Assembly: GCF_030272615.1 (NCBI RefSeq)
Contig: NC_081412.1
Location: 690,688,083 to 690,752,082, forward strand
Length of the DNA stretch: 64,000 bases
From: Cryptomeria japonica
Taxonomy: Eukaryota > Streptophyta > Pinopsida > Cupressales > Cupressaceae
Direction of reading: 5' to 3'
Positions 11,640 to 24,300 of the stretch are shown one piece after another. The first letter of the stretch is position 1, and every line of letters begins with the position of its first letter. A model generated the notes under the pieces. It did no database searches and was not told the DNA's origin. It saw nothing but the letters and a program-made list of their open reading frames with translations. The position numbers were made by a program, and so were the translations under genes.

Positions 11640-13885
11640 ATGGCTTCTGCATCTAAAATCCCTTCTAGTTCTACTAAATCTAAGGAATCACCCGAGTTTC
11701 TTAAAGAGAAGATAAAGTTGAGCCTATGGGCTATGAAATGGTAAATGATATACTGATAGGGTATGCCTCTACCCTACTCGCTTCACCACTGGATCCCAAA
11801 AAGAAGAGGACCGATACTTACTCTGAGAGGATCAAATATGTCGAAGTACTGAAGCAGAAAAAGAGTAAAGTAGTGCTATCGACATCGGCACTGGTTACAT
11901 CTGCTGCCAATCCTAAAGTGACCAAGAGGTTAGCAGCCAAAAAGAAATCGAAGGCTATTCTGCCAAAGGTATTTGAAAGGAAGAGGAAAACCAGGAATAA
12001 CTCACTAGATTCAAAAGGCACTGAACCAGAGGTAGAAATGAAGAAGACAAGACAATCAAGCAAGAAGATGAAGTCAACTGGTAATGTACCAGCAACCTCT
12101 GCACCGGTAAATATAGATATTTCCTCTTACAAGCCTATGACACATTGTCAAAGGACCATAAAGAATATTAGAAGGAAAGTTCTTGATTATTTAAAAGAAT
12201 ATTTTGATGATTTCAATGATAGTGAAAAGAAGGATGTTGAACAAGAACTTATGATTAAATCAATTACTTCTAAATCTTTGTATGATTCTTTGGACAATAA
12301 ATGGCACATTGCCATTGAAAAGGAACAAGACATCAGGGAGAAAGTTTTTGCTCAATATTTTCCAGATGCCTCAAATTCAGAATTGCTTCAGATTATTGAT
12401 AAGTACAAAGGTATCTTCTTCATGCAAAGAAGAAGACTTCAGCTACTCGGAGGCAAAACTTCTAAAGTGGAAAAATACACCCATCTACAGGCTAAGGTAG
12501 CTACCAAAATGCAAAAAGTATCTAAAGGTAATCAGTAAGCTGAGGAAGAGCCTGACCTATCCACAACCAAACCGGATGAAATCCTTGACAGTCTGGGTGA
12601 GATAATAGCAGAACAAAATGACCACATTGATGTTGATGCAATATATATTGAAGATACCACTCTAGATAAGGAGAAAGCTGAAAAGGAGAGAATAGAGAAA
12701 GAAAAGGATGAGAAAGTGGAAAAAGAGAAACAAGAAAAAGAGAAAGTGGAAAAAGAGAAACAAGAGAAAGTGCAAGAGGAGAAAGTGAGACAAGAGGAAG
12801 AGGAGAAGAAGAAAGAAGATGAGAAGAAGAAGGATGAAGAAGAGAATAAAAAGGAAGAAGAGAAAAAGAGGGAAGAAGAGCAGAAGAAAGGAGAAGAGAA
12901 GAGGAGAGTGGAAGAGGAGAAAGAGAAGGCTGCCAAGGTAGCCCAGGAAAAAGAAGAAGAGGAGAAGAAAAGACAAGAGGAGATCAAGGCAAAGGAAGGA
13001 GGACACACACCTAAGGCAACTGGAGTTCAAGCCAAGCAAGTTGATCTCATCGGTCCCACCAATTTGACTCTTGCCTATCTGACTCAATCAGTTGATGAAA
13101 GTGAGCTATTGAGGAGCATTCAACTAACGCAGGTCATATTGGAAGAACTGAGGAAAAAGAAAGAACAAGATGTCATTTAGTTTGTTGTTGATACTCTTTC
13201 CAATCTAATCCTCGATACTAACCTTCCTAGTACTGATTCCTCGCTCGCTAAGATAAAACTTCTTTGCATAGTAGTAGATGATCAAGTGCAATCTTTAGAA
13301 GATGCTGCCCATATTTCTGTAGAGAAGGAGCATGAAAAAGCTCTGAAAGTTTCATTAGTCAAGAAAATGGATGAAGATAGAGCAAAACTGCTTAAGCAAA
13401 AGGATGATATAGGTTCATCTATGGGTGAAGGTAACCTCCTCTTGAGCAAAATTTGCCAACCTCACCTATTTTGTGAAGATGCTCTGAAATAGAAGAGTCA
13501 ACTCCAATCAGAGTTACAGAAGTATATTGACAACTTCAAATTTCCCTATGATCTGTTCACTGTATATGGACAGACTGTTCATACTCACTAGCATCAGATT
13601 GCAAAGCTTGACTCAGAGATCTGCAATCGGACTCGAGATCTGCAGGAGCTCCAGTTGCTTCTATTACCAAAATTGCAAGTTCTTCAGAAGTGCTTCCTGA
13701 ACTAGGAGGCTATAAATTTGACATGAGAGATGAAAACTATCAATACAATGGAAGAATTAGCCTTCCAGATGAAGACCGAGAGTGAAATTGCTACCTCACT
13801 TCTTGATTCATGGTCTTTAGACATGAATAATTTTATGCAAAACTTTAAATCTCTTTTTGAGAAGTTTTACTCTTTATTGTCATGA
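11640..13885 (+). pseudogene. CN1 second gene: Lys/Glu-rich coiled-coil protein of unknown family, decayed
   Basis: A likely start (ATG 11640, MASASKIPSSS) is followed after about 30 codons by a frame change. The new phase then runs from about 11726 to a TGA at 13883-13885 with in-phase stops at 12536 (TAA), 13178, 13490 and 13589 (TAG), and more near 13700. The ancestral product was roughly 730 residues. In order it has a Ser-rich start, a basic region with KKKR/KRK clusters, a possible helical domain encoded at about 12140-12480, a long Glu/Lys repeat (12660-12990) that must be a single charged helix or coiled coil, and a C-terminal helical region. No similarity to pol is seen. Its place after gag recalls the extra or env-like frames of some plant LTR elements, but no signal peptide or membrane segment is visible. 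Function unknown. Confidence 0.6.
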
Positions 13886-14118
13886 ACATATACTTTGTTT
13901 TTATATTATGCAAAAAGGGAATATTTTGCTTTACTTTGTCATTGTTGGCAAAGGGGGAGTAATATAAAATTTTATGGGCACATACTTGTAATTTTTGCAA
14001 AGGGAGTAGTGTATATGCTTAGGGGGAGTAATTTTGATTATGGCATCTATTTTTGTTTTGTAAGCACTTAGATGTCAAAATTTTCCTAAGTGTTGCCATC
14101 AATGCCAAAGGGGGAGAT
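13886..14118 (+). other. CN1 3' untranslated region with repeated polypurine tracts
   Basis: AAAGGGGGAG-type tracts occur near 13950 and 14020 and directly before the LTR (14107-14118). The last is the functional plus-strand primer by position. The block GCCATCAATGCC before it is the same as in copia A and F2. Confidence 0.75.
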
Positions 14119-15261
14119 TGTTGGTATTTTGATGATGTTTAGTTGTGATTATCATTGATGGACACACACTTATTTGATGTATGAGTTATTCTCAACCGGA
14201 AGTTGTTCCAACCGGTATTGTATATCATTATATGTATAGTCTTTGTTTGTTAAAGGCTAGCAGTGTTTTGCAGAAGATGCTTACTGGTCAGAGCATGACT
14301 GAAGACCCCAAGAGGTATGAAGATCCCAAGTGGTATAAAGACCTCAAGTGGAATGAAGACCCTGAGTGATAGTTAATATTTTTGAACAGAACACTATGTT
14401 CCAATTTTCCAGTCTTCATTTGTTAACCGATAATCGGTATATTGTGTTAAAATGGCATAATTGTAAAGTGTGATGAGTTATCATCCACCGACACTTTGGT
14501 AGTGTTTGTGTGTCGTGTTACCAAATGTGTCTAGATGCACTGTACCTAGGAAATTTTAGTCTAATCTTATTGGATCGACATGAAATCAAGTTCCTATATG
14601 AGGACATCATGTCTAGGGTTTTAAGTGTTATTGATATGTGCGAGTGTTGGAGAAAAGATTAGGGTTGTGTGAAATAGGTATCTCACTACAGAGCTTGTGA
14701 GTGCAAAGAATAGAAGACTGAAGTAATGTTTTAATGCATTGATGGAGAACTGTCAAGGATCTAATCAAGCATTCTATGCTATCTTCTAGATCATTCACTT
14801 GTTGATTACTAATATCTTTGACAAGTCTGGACCCTTAATCGGGTAGGCCCAGCCAAGCCTATTGTAAATCCTCTAACAAGGTGGTTCACAGTTGTGGATC
14901 TAAAATCCTTTAACAGGGTAGTCTTTAATAGGACTTATCTCCTAACAGAGATTTGGATTCCTACAGGATCTATTCTAGTGAAGAACGTTGTAAGACCTTA
15001 ACTGGTCTGGTTACTATTATGCAGATAGTTGACTTGTGAGTTTTACTCACCTTGGTTTTTCCCATTTGGGTTTCCATGTCAAAATATCTTGTGTTATGGT
15101 GATTGTGCTTCAGTGGGTGAATGCTTTATTTGCTATTTGGCTTGTTTGTGTTTTAATTGGTTTATTGTTTAAACTGCTACACCGGTCTATAGTAAAATTA
15201 TTTAAGAGTCTAGTTAAATTTTGAGGCATACTAATTCACCCCCCCCTCTTAGTATTCATCA
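14119..15261 (+). repeat. CN1 3' LTR
   Basis: It starts TGTTGGTATTTTG right after the polypurine tract and ends at ATTCATCA, matching the fragment at 1-52. The start resembles that of copia A (TGTTGGTATTTTGG), so CN1 and A share terminal sequences. Inverted arms ATACTAA (15228-15234) and TTAGTAT (15249-15255) flank the C tract. Confidence 0.9.
14301..14372 (+). repeat. 18-bp tandem repeat, four units, in CN1 LTR
   Basis: Four consecutive 18-base units of the form GAAGACCCCAAGAGGTAT start at 14301, 14319, 14337 and 14355, with two to five changes between units. They lie in the U3 part of the LTR. Confidence 0.85.
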
Positions 15262-16770
15262 AAGTTACACTTTTGGTTTGAAGCACATGAGTGGAAAGTC
15301 TAACAGTGTTGCAGATGCCTTGAGTAGGATGCAGAATTTGTTGGTATCCATGAACTAAAGAGTTTGTATCTAGAGGATCCTGATTTTGGTGAGGCTTAGA
15401 GAGCTTGCATGGAGACTGTTACTTTAGACTAGAATAGGTGGTTGGATTTTATAATCCAATATGGGATGCTATTTAGAGGAAGCCAATTATGCATTCCAAA
15501 GAGTTCCATGAGGAAGAACCTAATTAAGGAGAAGCATAGTGGAGGGTTGGCTAGACATTTTGGTTGAGATAAGACCATTTTTCTTATCAGTGAGCATTAT
15601 TATTAGCCACAATTTCAGAAATATGTTAAGAAGTTTGTGCAGAATTGTAGGGTATGTCATATGGAAAAAGGAACCAAGAAAAATACAAGGTTATATCAGC
15701 CATTACTTATACTAGAGAGGCCATGGAAGGATATTGGTATAGATTTTTTGTTGTTGGTTTACTAAGGACTTAGAGAGGACATGATTCTATTTTGTGGTGG
15801 TAGATAGATTCTCAAAGATGGCACATTTTATTCCTTCTAAGAAGACTAATGATTTTGTTCATGTAGTAGAGTTACTTTTTAGAGAGGTGGGGAGACAACA
15901 TGGTTTACCAAAGAGTATACTTTCAGATCGAGACACCAAGTTTGTTGGGTACTTTTTGAGGATACTTTGAAAAAAGTTGAAGAAAGACTTGAAGTTTAGT
16001 TCAATGCACCATCCATAGATAAATGGGAAAACAAAAGTCGTGAATAGGAGTTTGCGAAATCTATTGAGATAAACCCAAGGGGTGGGATCTAATTTTAGCA
16101 TAGGTAGAATTTGCAAATAAAACTTCTATCAGTAGGAGAATTGGTAAATCACCATTCCATATTGTATATGGAAGTAGTCTCAGAGATGCTTAAAAGTTAA
16201 GTAAGTTGGACAAAGGAGGAAAGAGTGGTGTTCAAGATAAAGACTTTGTAGAGCATTTGAAGAATTTGCATGAAAATGTGAGAAAACATATTAATAAGAT
16301 GAATATTTAGTACAAGGCTAAGGCAGATCAAAAAAGGAGATATAAAGAATTTTAGATTGGAGATGAAGTCATGGTTCATTTGAAAAAAGAGAGGTTTCCA
16401 AGGGGAACATATAATAAGTTGAAGATGAAGAAATTTGGGCCATGTAGAATCCTAAAGAAGCATGATTCGAGAAATGCCTATGAAATAGAGTTGCCAAGTG
16501 GACTTAATATATCATGTGTGTTTAATATTTGAAATTTGACATAGTATCATGAGGTATTGAAGATGAAATATCAGAAGTATAATGGAATATTACAACATCT
16601 AATTCAAAAAAGGAGGAGATAAAGGACATCTTGGATAGTCATATGGGTAGAAGCAGAAGAAATAGAAAATATGAAGAGTACCTGGTTAAATGGAAAGGAG
16701 GACCTATTGAAGATTTGTCATGGCTATCTAAGGAAGAGGTTGACCATCTTGGTTTTCCTTAAAACACCTA
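15262..16770 (+). pseudogene. G1: chromovirus pol relic (RNase H end, integrase, chromodomain)
   Basis: The reading opens with an RNase H tail (KHMSGKSNSVADALSR, from about 15280). An integrase zinc-binding region follows (CRVCHMEKG, about 15645), then core sequence with PWKDIGIDF, then the basic C-terminal part (KERFPRG, FGPCRIL). A chromodomain closes it at about 16645-16760 (YEEYLVKWKGGPIEDLSW). Several stops and frameshifts interrupt it. The chromodomain places it among Ty3/gypsy chromoviruses. Its 5' half should lie left of the window, because CN1 was inserted into the RNase H end. Confidence 0.8.
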
Positions 16771-16809
16771 AGATGTGACAAGATAACTTCTAAAATTACA
16801 TCGGGTGTC

Positions 16810-17550
16810 TGATGGAGCATCTAGGGTGTAAGAGAAATCTTGCATCATCCAAAAATATTGTTGAGTTTGTTAATAAAGGTTAATAATGACATAGTTACTT
16901 TTTTTAGTAAGTTGTCATTTTTGCATGAAATCTTACATAGACCTCCTAAATGGTGAAATGGAGACAATGGTGAAGGAATTATCCCAATATATCATGGCAT
17001 TTGAGAGATATTCAATTGTTTGGGGAAATTTCTCTAATAAAATCTACAAATGCATTTTTGAGGACCTTAAAAGCACCAAATGGGCTTGAAAATTGACTAG
17101 AGTGTAGCCCAGTATAGGAATCATCACAAGATTTCTAATGATGTATGGTTATCTAAATTTTGGTAGGCAATTTGAAAGTTATGACCCCTAGAGCTTTGTG
17201 GGAAAAAATATAATAAAATATTTTCTTAAGATGAAAGTTGGTTGGTTAGGGTTTTGGTGCTCAAAACTAGGGTATTCCAATTTGTAGAACATTCTATGGT
17301 AGTTTTGCATTCCAAATAAAGAAGGTGAACAAGGGTGACAAAAGACAGTTTCAATAGTGTAAATTGTTGCTCTAGCTTACAAATTATTAAAATGAGAATG
17401 CCAATGTGGTTGTAGCCTATTATTTTTTGAATGTTGTAATTTCATTTCATTGAGATAATAGAAAGCTAGTTTTTTCTCTCTTGCATTTTCTATTTATTTC
17501 TCAATTATTGTTGTGTGTTTCTATTTGTAAGGGGAGTACCCTTCATCAAA
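16810..17550 (+). repeat. Probable G1 3' LTR, boundaries approximate
   Basis: This follows the chromodomain after a short spacer and begins near a TGATGGAGCATC sequence. It ends near a stretch with an AATAGAAAGC-type 3'-end signal and T-rich run (17455-17510). No second copy is in the window, so both ends are estimates from position and composition only. Confidence 0.35.
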
Positions 17551-19302
17551 TATGCTTTGAAATACTTGTTATCAAATGATTAAAAATTCATGAGTTGTGA
17601 TTGAAATGATTTATAATTAAAGTGAAATACAATATGATGTGTTGAGAAGAATTGAATAATTATGGTATGTGTTGTCACAAAAGTTGCACCCTGTGATGAT
17701 CAACCTTGATCATCAACCTTGTGAAACATGGAAATAACCTCCCAAGTGTGGGACTTGTAGAAGTGAGGTTGAGTGTTCAGAGAAGGTTGGCTTCCTTTCA
17801 TATCCGAGTACAAGTGTTGGACTAATCTAAAACTTAAATATCTATTCTACTATTTTGATAGGGAAAAGGGAGAAAGAGGGATGATTGGAAGATTAAAAAA
17901 AGGTTCACACCTAGATTGAACTTCTAATATTCCTACCTATGACTGCACAAAACACTAATAAAACTACCTCAGGTATGCACAATATTCTACCTAATTCATC
18001 TCTCTATAGATGAGTGAGGGTTGGAGTTCTAAAGAATGGCAAGAGGAACAAAAATAGTTCTCAGATGTCACCCAAAGAGGGGATCAACACAATCACTTAT
18101 GCAAAAGGAAACAAGAAAGAGATGCATTCAAATAAAGAGGTAAGAGAAATACACACATTTGTTTAAACTGAACAAAGGAAAGAAAACTAACTTTATTAAT
18201 GGAAAGTGTTGGGAATCATAAAATTTGAGTATTTTGAGAGGCCCATTTCAAAATTTTGCTCTGCACTTTCAAAGGACCACCTAATAAGCAATTTGATAGG
18301 CCTATTTTGAAGAAGTGTAAAATGGAGCCAGTTGATTATTAAGTGGTAAAGCATTGGAATATTATTGTACACCTTTCATTTTTCCTATGAAATATTCTAC
18401 AACTTTCAGAATTTAATTTCAATTAGTTTGTCAAGTACCCATTTCAAGGGGTGGACTGAAAGTTGTTCTATGCACAAATTCAGATTTTATTAAGTTGCCT
18501 ACTTTGAGCACCTATAAATTTTGACCAGTAGATCGTCATGTTGAAATTCAAAATGCATTAATTTCTATGCATATAGGTGAGTCCACATAGCAAGTTTCAA
18601 GTCATAGCCAATCCGTTTGATCAGTTTTCCGAGATGATTTCTTGAGCCACTTTATTTAGTTTTCTGCACTTTCATTGCTAAATTTGTTAAAGTTACCATT
18701 TTCATGAGCTTACCATTTGTACCTAGTCCATCTTTTGGTTGAAATAAACATTCCATGGTCTTTCTTGTACTTCAAAGTATCTATGCCCCAGATTTGAGGA
18801 TCTGCGAAGACTATTTGATATCTTTAGTAAAGGCACTTTGAGGTCCCTGCACATTGATTTTATTAGGTTCATAATGCTGACAGAGCCAAATGGTCATCTT
18901 TGACCATTAATATTTCATCGCCCGAGATTCATCGTGAGGAATGGTTTTGTAGGATGAAATTTAACATATCAGAGTACACACTTATCAGTTTGTGAAGTCC
19001 AGAAAGATGTTCTGACCAATTTTAAAATTGCATCTTTGGGTTTAAATGCAAAAATGTGGCACAATTGCCAATGAGTTACAAAACTCAGTTTAATGATCAA
19101 AAAACTATGTTGATCAACTCCAAAGGTATGTTCGAGGTTCCTTAGGAATTTCAAAGGTCAGTTGCATGAAAACAAAAAAAAAATTAGTCAGACCCACTTT
19201 GGGGCCGGACCTGGCTCATGCCCGTGCATTAATTTTATGGTAAAGTGTTCTTCATGCATGCTAATGCATATCACCATCAGCTCGGTCTTCATTATGATCC
19301 TT
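17551..19302. other. Unassigned AT-rich sequence
   Basis: No gene, primer site or LTR terminus is recognised in this 1.75 kb. Short phrases such as CTGCACTTTCA recur (about 18260 and 18670), which suggests old repeat material. It is the left flank of copia A and was once continuous with 25959 onward. Confidence 0.4.
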
Positions 19303-19307
19303 TATGT
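19303..19307. repeat. Target-site duplication of copia A, left copy (TATGT)
   Basis: TATGT precedes the TGTTGG terminus and recurs at 25954-25958 directly after the CCTAACA terminus. Copia A therefore entered as a complete unit and has not recombined. Confidence 0.92.
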
Positions 19308-20341
19308 TGTTGGTATTTTGGTATGGTTTTGTCATTGATGTCAACACCTACTAAAAACACTAGCACTATGGAGATCCAGCAACATTCACCAGCAAGCAAC
19401 TATTGCACAGTTACTGGTACATGGTACACCGGTAAGAAATAATGATCACCGACACTTGGAATGGCATGGAAGACACATGGTTATGTCGAAGACATCATTT
19501 GGACATCTTATCCTAGAGTTTTGTTCATTGGTATATTCACAGTTGCATATTTGTTGTTACCGACAAATAGGTGTAGGGTTACACCAACAGGTTTATCTTT
19601 TCTAGATCAACGTGGCATGCTATGGAGATGATTAATTATTGTTGTAAATGCATTAAGCCGACATGTTCAATCAGTTATTGCATCAGATATTATATTGTAA
19701 TATTTTATAGAGCCGACCTACTAAAATTGGTCTTAGGTTATGGTATAAATGTAAGATCTTACTTGTAAGATCAAGTGTGGAATGCGAAAAAGAATTGTGT
19801 GAAGGTATATGCGAGATTAAGCAGAGCTATACACAAAGACATCATTTGAAGGTGAAGCTAGGTTTTTGTGGAAGCATATCAACATTACACCAGTACCGAA
19901 TCTAGCATATGAAGATGCTATTTTGTGCAGTACATTCTTATTAGATTTAACCATCCAACTGTAGTCAGTGTGACTCCCATTTTGTGATTAGGTAGTGAGC
20001 TCTAGGTTGTTGGCCTTTCTGCATGTGCAGACCCCATTTATGTACACTTACTATCTGCAGTAGTATCATCTGATTGTGGGTAAGGTTTCCCACTGTAGTT
20101 TTTCCCCTTACAGGGTTTCCACGTACAAATATTGGTGTTATGTGTTGTGGATATCTTTGTGTTTATGTTTCATGCATTAATCTTTACCGATATAGCAATT
20201 AACTGTTAAAACTGTCTACCAACATACTTAACTAGTTTACCGGTATTAAGCATTAAGTTGGTTAAGGTGTTTTTGGTTTAAATTTATTAGACAACCGATT
20301 CATCCCCCCCCCCCCCTCTCAGTTGTCTCCAGGACCTAACA
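19308..20341 (+). repeat. Copia A 5' LTR
   Basis: It starts TGTTGGTATTTTGG and ends GGACCTAACA. A TATA box (TATAAAT, 19744-19750) stands in a conserved stretch shared by all copies of this family, followed by the palindrome GTAAGATCTTAC. Near the end, arms 20290-20298 and 20319-20327 pair across the C tract with one mismatch. Confidence 0.92.
19744..19750 (+). promoter_or_regulatory. TATA box of the copia A LTR promoter
   Basis: TATAAAT lies 437 bases into the LTR. It is kept at the matching place in the 3' LTR (25363-25369) and in copies C and D. Transcription should start about 25-35 bases downstream, inside or near the GTAAGATCTTAC palindrome. The start site is inferred from position. Confidence 0.6.
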
Positions 20342-20343
20342 AT

Positions 20344-20355
20344 TGGTATCAGAGC
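20344..20355 (+). other. Copia A primer binding site (initiator tRNA-Met)
   Basis: TGGTATCAGAGC starts two bases after the LTR end. It is identical to the CN1 site over these 12 bases. Confidence 0.92.
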
Positions 20356-20397
20356 TCAGTCCTCTTTTGCAGAAGTTTAAAAGCTTGAGGAGATCCA

Positions 20398-21300
20398 ATG
20401 TCTACTAATTATTTCAGGAAGGACAATCCTAAACTTGATGGAACCAACTATGGCATATGGAAGATCATAATGGAGACACATCTAAATTGCATTGGAAAGG
20501 ACATTTGGGATGTTACACAAAATGGTTATACTGCTGCTATACCAGGTCAGCCTAGTCCAACTAACTTGACAAAAGATGAGGAAAATGATTGCAAAGCAAG
20601 AGAAGCACTTTTGAGCGCATTATCAGATCAACAAATCATGGGACTATCAGATAGGTCTACTGCTAAATCTATTTGGGATCATTTGGAAACACTGAATGAA
20701 GGAGATTCCATAGTCAAAATTGCAAAACTTGAAAGCTTCTGGGTCAGGTATGAACATCTGAAAATGGAAGAAGATGAAAGGATTTTTTCTTTTATGGAGA
20801 GAGTAAATGAAATTGTTTTGGGTATTAAATGTTGTGGAGGAACCTTAAGAAAAGTTTTAAGAGGATTGCCACCAGCATACAAAATGAAGTTTAATGCTAT
20901 AAATGAGTTGAGAACAATGCCTAATACATCAGTAACTATGGATACATTGATTGGGAAAGTTTTAGCTTTTGAAATTGAAGAATTTGGTCTTATTGCTACT
21001 ATAAAGACAGATTTGGCCTTCAAAGAATCAACATCATCTACTCCATCATTTGACAAATCTGATTAGAAAGCCTTTTATGCAAGGGAACTTGAAGAAAGTA
21101 GGAAAGAAAATGAAGAACTTGAAGCACTATTCGCAAGGAAAATTCCTAAAGGTCCAGTTGGAAGTAAGTATGAAGGTAAAGCACCTTTTAAATGTTTTAA
21201 CTGCAATAAGATTGGTCATATGTCTTCAATATGCCCTAATAGACATGCTAGATTAAGAGAAGAAGCTAGAAGAAAATAGAAGCCTAACCCTGAATATTAG
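20398..21300 (+). pseudogene. gag: Copia A gag
   Basis: It starts at ATG 20398 (MSTNYFRKD), 43 bases after the primer site. The N-terminal part carries the copia Gag domain (KLDGTNYGIWK, SIWDHLETL). A CCHC knuckle CFNCNKIGHMSSIC is at 21193-21234, and a basic segment follows. Ambers at 21064 (Trp in copy B) and 21277 break it. The amber at 21298 is shared with copies B and C and lies at the gag-pol border. Compared with copy B, six residues of the SEDEIVS segment are missing near 20848. The product would coat the RNA in cytoplasmic particles. Confidence 0.88.
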
Positions 21301-24300
21301 AGATACAGATTTAAGAAGAGTAAAGACAAATCTTGTTACATTGCTGCTAAAGGTGTGACTGGTGATTCTGATGAGGGTCCGGCAGACAATGGATGGGTTT
21401 TTCTTGCTATAATAGAAGATCAACCGGCACCTAATGCTCAACCAGTAGTACAGGCCCTGGCAGCTAAAGTTGAAGTAAAGGATGAATGGATCATTGATTC
21501 AGGATGCTCACATCATATGACAGGTGACAAAGGTAGATTCTTGAACTTTCAAGAATACAATGGAGGTTTAGTAAGATTTGGAGATGACAAAGCTTGTTCA
21601 ATCAAAGGTAAGGGTTCAATATCTCTTGATGGTAAGAATAATACTGACAATGCCTCCTATGTTGAAGGATTAAAGCATAATCTTTTGAGTGTTGGTCAAT
21701 TAGTTGAGAAAGGATTTCAGTTACAATTTAAAAATGGAAAATGCAAAACCATGAATAGAACTAGTTTTGAAATTGCAACCGGTAATCAGACTAGAGGTAA
21801 TATCTTTCATTTGAATAACAATGAAAATACATGCTTAATTGCTCATATAGATGAAATTTGGTTATGGCATAAGAGACTCTGTCATGTAATCTTTGATTGC
21901 ATGGTAAAGATCAGTACTACTAAGGCAGTTAGAGATCTACCTAAAATTGTCAAACCTCACAATACAGTATGTAAGGAATGTCAATTTGGAAAACAAGTTA
22001 GAGCTAGTTTCAAAAGTATTCTAGAAAAATCAAATAATGCTCTTGATTTAATTCACATTGATTTATGTGGTCCAACTAGAACTAAAAGCTTACAAGGTGA
22101 TAGATATTTCATGCTAATCATTGATGACTATTCTAGAATGTGTTGGGTTGCTTTTCTCAGAGAAAAAATAGAAGCACTTGGAAAGTTCAAACTATTCAAA
22201 GCAATGGTTGAAAATGAAACCGGCAAGAAAATAAAATGTTTAAGATCAGATCAAGGAGGAGAATTTACATCTAGGGACTTTAATACATTCTGTGAAGTGA
22301 ATGGAATTAGAAGATAGCTATCAGCACCCCAGACACCACATCAGAATGGAGTTGTTGAAAGGAAAAATAGAACTATCTTGGATGCAGCAAGAAGTATGTT
22401 ATCAGAAGCAAACCTACCACATGTGTATTGGAGAGAAGCAGTCAGCACAACGGTCTATACATTTAACAAATTTCACATCAAAGGTGAAACCGGTAAGACC
22501 CCTCATGAACTATGGTTTGGTAATACTCCTACTTTTAAGTATTTAAGAATTTTTGGAAGTAAATGTTATATCAGAAGAGATGAGTATATTGGCAAATTTG
22601 ATCCTAGAAGTGATGATGGAATATTTCTTGGTTATTCATCTAAGAGCAAAGCATATAGATGTTTTAACAAGAGATTGCAAAAAATTGTTGAGAGTACAAA
22701 TGTAAAGATTGATGAACAATTCAAAGGAACTTCAAGGTACATAGACTCTGAACCGGCAATAGAAATTTTGACAAATGAACCTACTCTAAATCCACTGGTA
22801 CAAAATGAAGATCCAGTTACCCCGATACCATCTGAGGATTCCACAGTAATTGAGGAACAACAACAAACTAAGACACACCGGTATGTAAGACTGAATCATT
22901 CTGAAGATCAGATAATTGGAAACAAGTTTAAAGGAGTTATGACAAGAGGAAGATTGGAAAATGAATTGGGATGTCTTATTTCTCAAATTGAACCATCATC
23001 TGTTAATGAGGCATGTGAAGATAAATTTTGGATTAAAGCTATGGAAGAAGAATTACAACAAATTGAGAAAAACAACACTTGGACATTAGTTCCCCGGCCT
23101 AAAGATCAAAATGTAATTGGAACCAAATGGGTATTTAGAAACAAACTTAATGAAGATGGTAAGGTTGTTAGAAAAAAAGCAAGACTAGTGTGTAAGGGAT
23201 ATTCTCAGAAAGAAGGAGTTGATTACAATGAAACCTTTGCACTGGTAGCTAGAATTGAGGCAGTCAGATTATTTTTGGCTTTTGCAGCACACAAGAACTA
23301 CAAAGTTTATCAAATGGATATTAAATGTGCATTTTTGAATGGAGATCTTGAAGAGGAAGTATACATTGAACAACCTGATGGATTTTCTTTGACAGATGAC
23401 AATGATATGGTATGCAGGTTAAGGAAAGCTCTGTATGGACTAAAACAAGCTCCGAGAGCTTGGTATGCAAGATTGGATAAGTATCTTTTAAAGATTGGTT
23501 TACTAAAGGAAATGCAAACAACAATTTATATTACAAAATAACTAATGATGACATATTGATTATAGAAGTATTTGTTGATGATATAATCTTTGGAGGAGAA
23601 GATGGATTATGTAAGCAATGTTCTATTAAAATGCAGCAAGAATTTGAAATGTCTATGATTGGAGAAATAAAATTCTTTTTAGGATTGCAGATTTCACAAA
23701 CTGATAAAGGTATATTCTTGAGTCAATCCAAATATTTGACAGAGCTACTAAAGAAATTTGAGATGGAGAACTCTAAACTGGTAAGCACACCTATGACTAC
23801 AAATGACAAACTATCACAAAGGGATGAATCTACACCTATTAATCCAACTAGATACAAGTCTATGATAGGAGGTTTACTATATTTGACACAGACTAGACCT
23901 GATATTATGAGTGTAGTATGTATTGTTTCTAGATTTCAAAGTAATCCTAGAGAAAATCATGAATCAATAGTAAAAAGGATTTTCTGGTACTTACAAGGCA
24001 CTATAAATCTTAGATTATGGTATCCTAGAGATGAAAACTTTGAATTATGTGCATACACAGATGCAAATTGGGCAGGAGATGTGGATGCTAGAAAAAGGAC
24101 CACTGGCGGAGCATTCTTTCTTGGAAATAGATTAGTCTCTTGGTTGACTAAGAAATAGAGTTGTACATCTTTATCAATAGCAGAATCAGAATATGTTGCA
24201 GCAGCAACTAACTCTACACAGGTACTATGGCTTAAGCAAATGTTGAAAGACATAAGGGTAAAATGCAAGAACCCTATTACTATCTATTGTGATAACACTA

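Larger units (their letters stand above)
1..15261 (+). mobile_element. CN1: non-autonomous copia-type LTR element (5' LTR mostly outside window)
   Basis: The same LTR terminus occurs at 1-52 and at 15210-15261. The first copy is followed by an initiator-Met primer site and the second lies at the end of a full LTR preceded by a polypurine tract. Without the nested N1 element the internal part is about 4.3 kb. It holds a Gag-like gene (91-1272), a decayed second gene (11640-13885), and no protease, integrase, reverse transcriptase or RNase H. The Gag layout (coiled coil, a TGLGF segment, several zinc knuckles) and the repeated purine tracts near the 3' LTR resemble the Sirevirus lineage of copia; that assignment is inference. 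Its target is a chromovirus relic. The left target duplication is outside the window, so AAGTT at 15262-15266 cannot be confirmed. Confidence 0.85.

Noticed and set aside
12532-13087. Long Ser/Phe/Leu-rich open frames on the minus strand opposite the Glu/Lys repeat
   Set aside because: They are the mirror of the purine-rich coding strand of the CN1 second gene, with composition dictated by GAG/AAG repeats.
20679-21056. Minus-strand frames opposite the gag and pol of copies A, B, C and D (also near 22632, 34097, 44847, 62391)
   Set aside because: They recur at the same place in each copy because the sense strand is conserved; there is no independent start context or domain.
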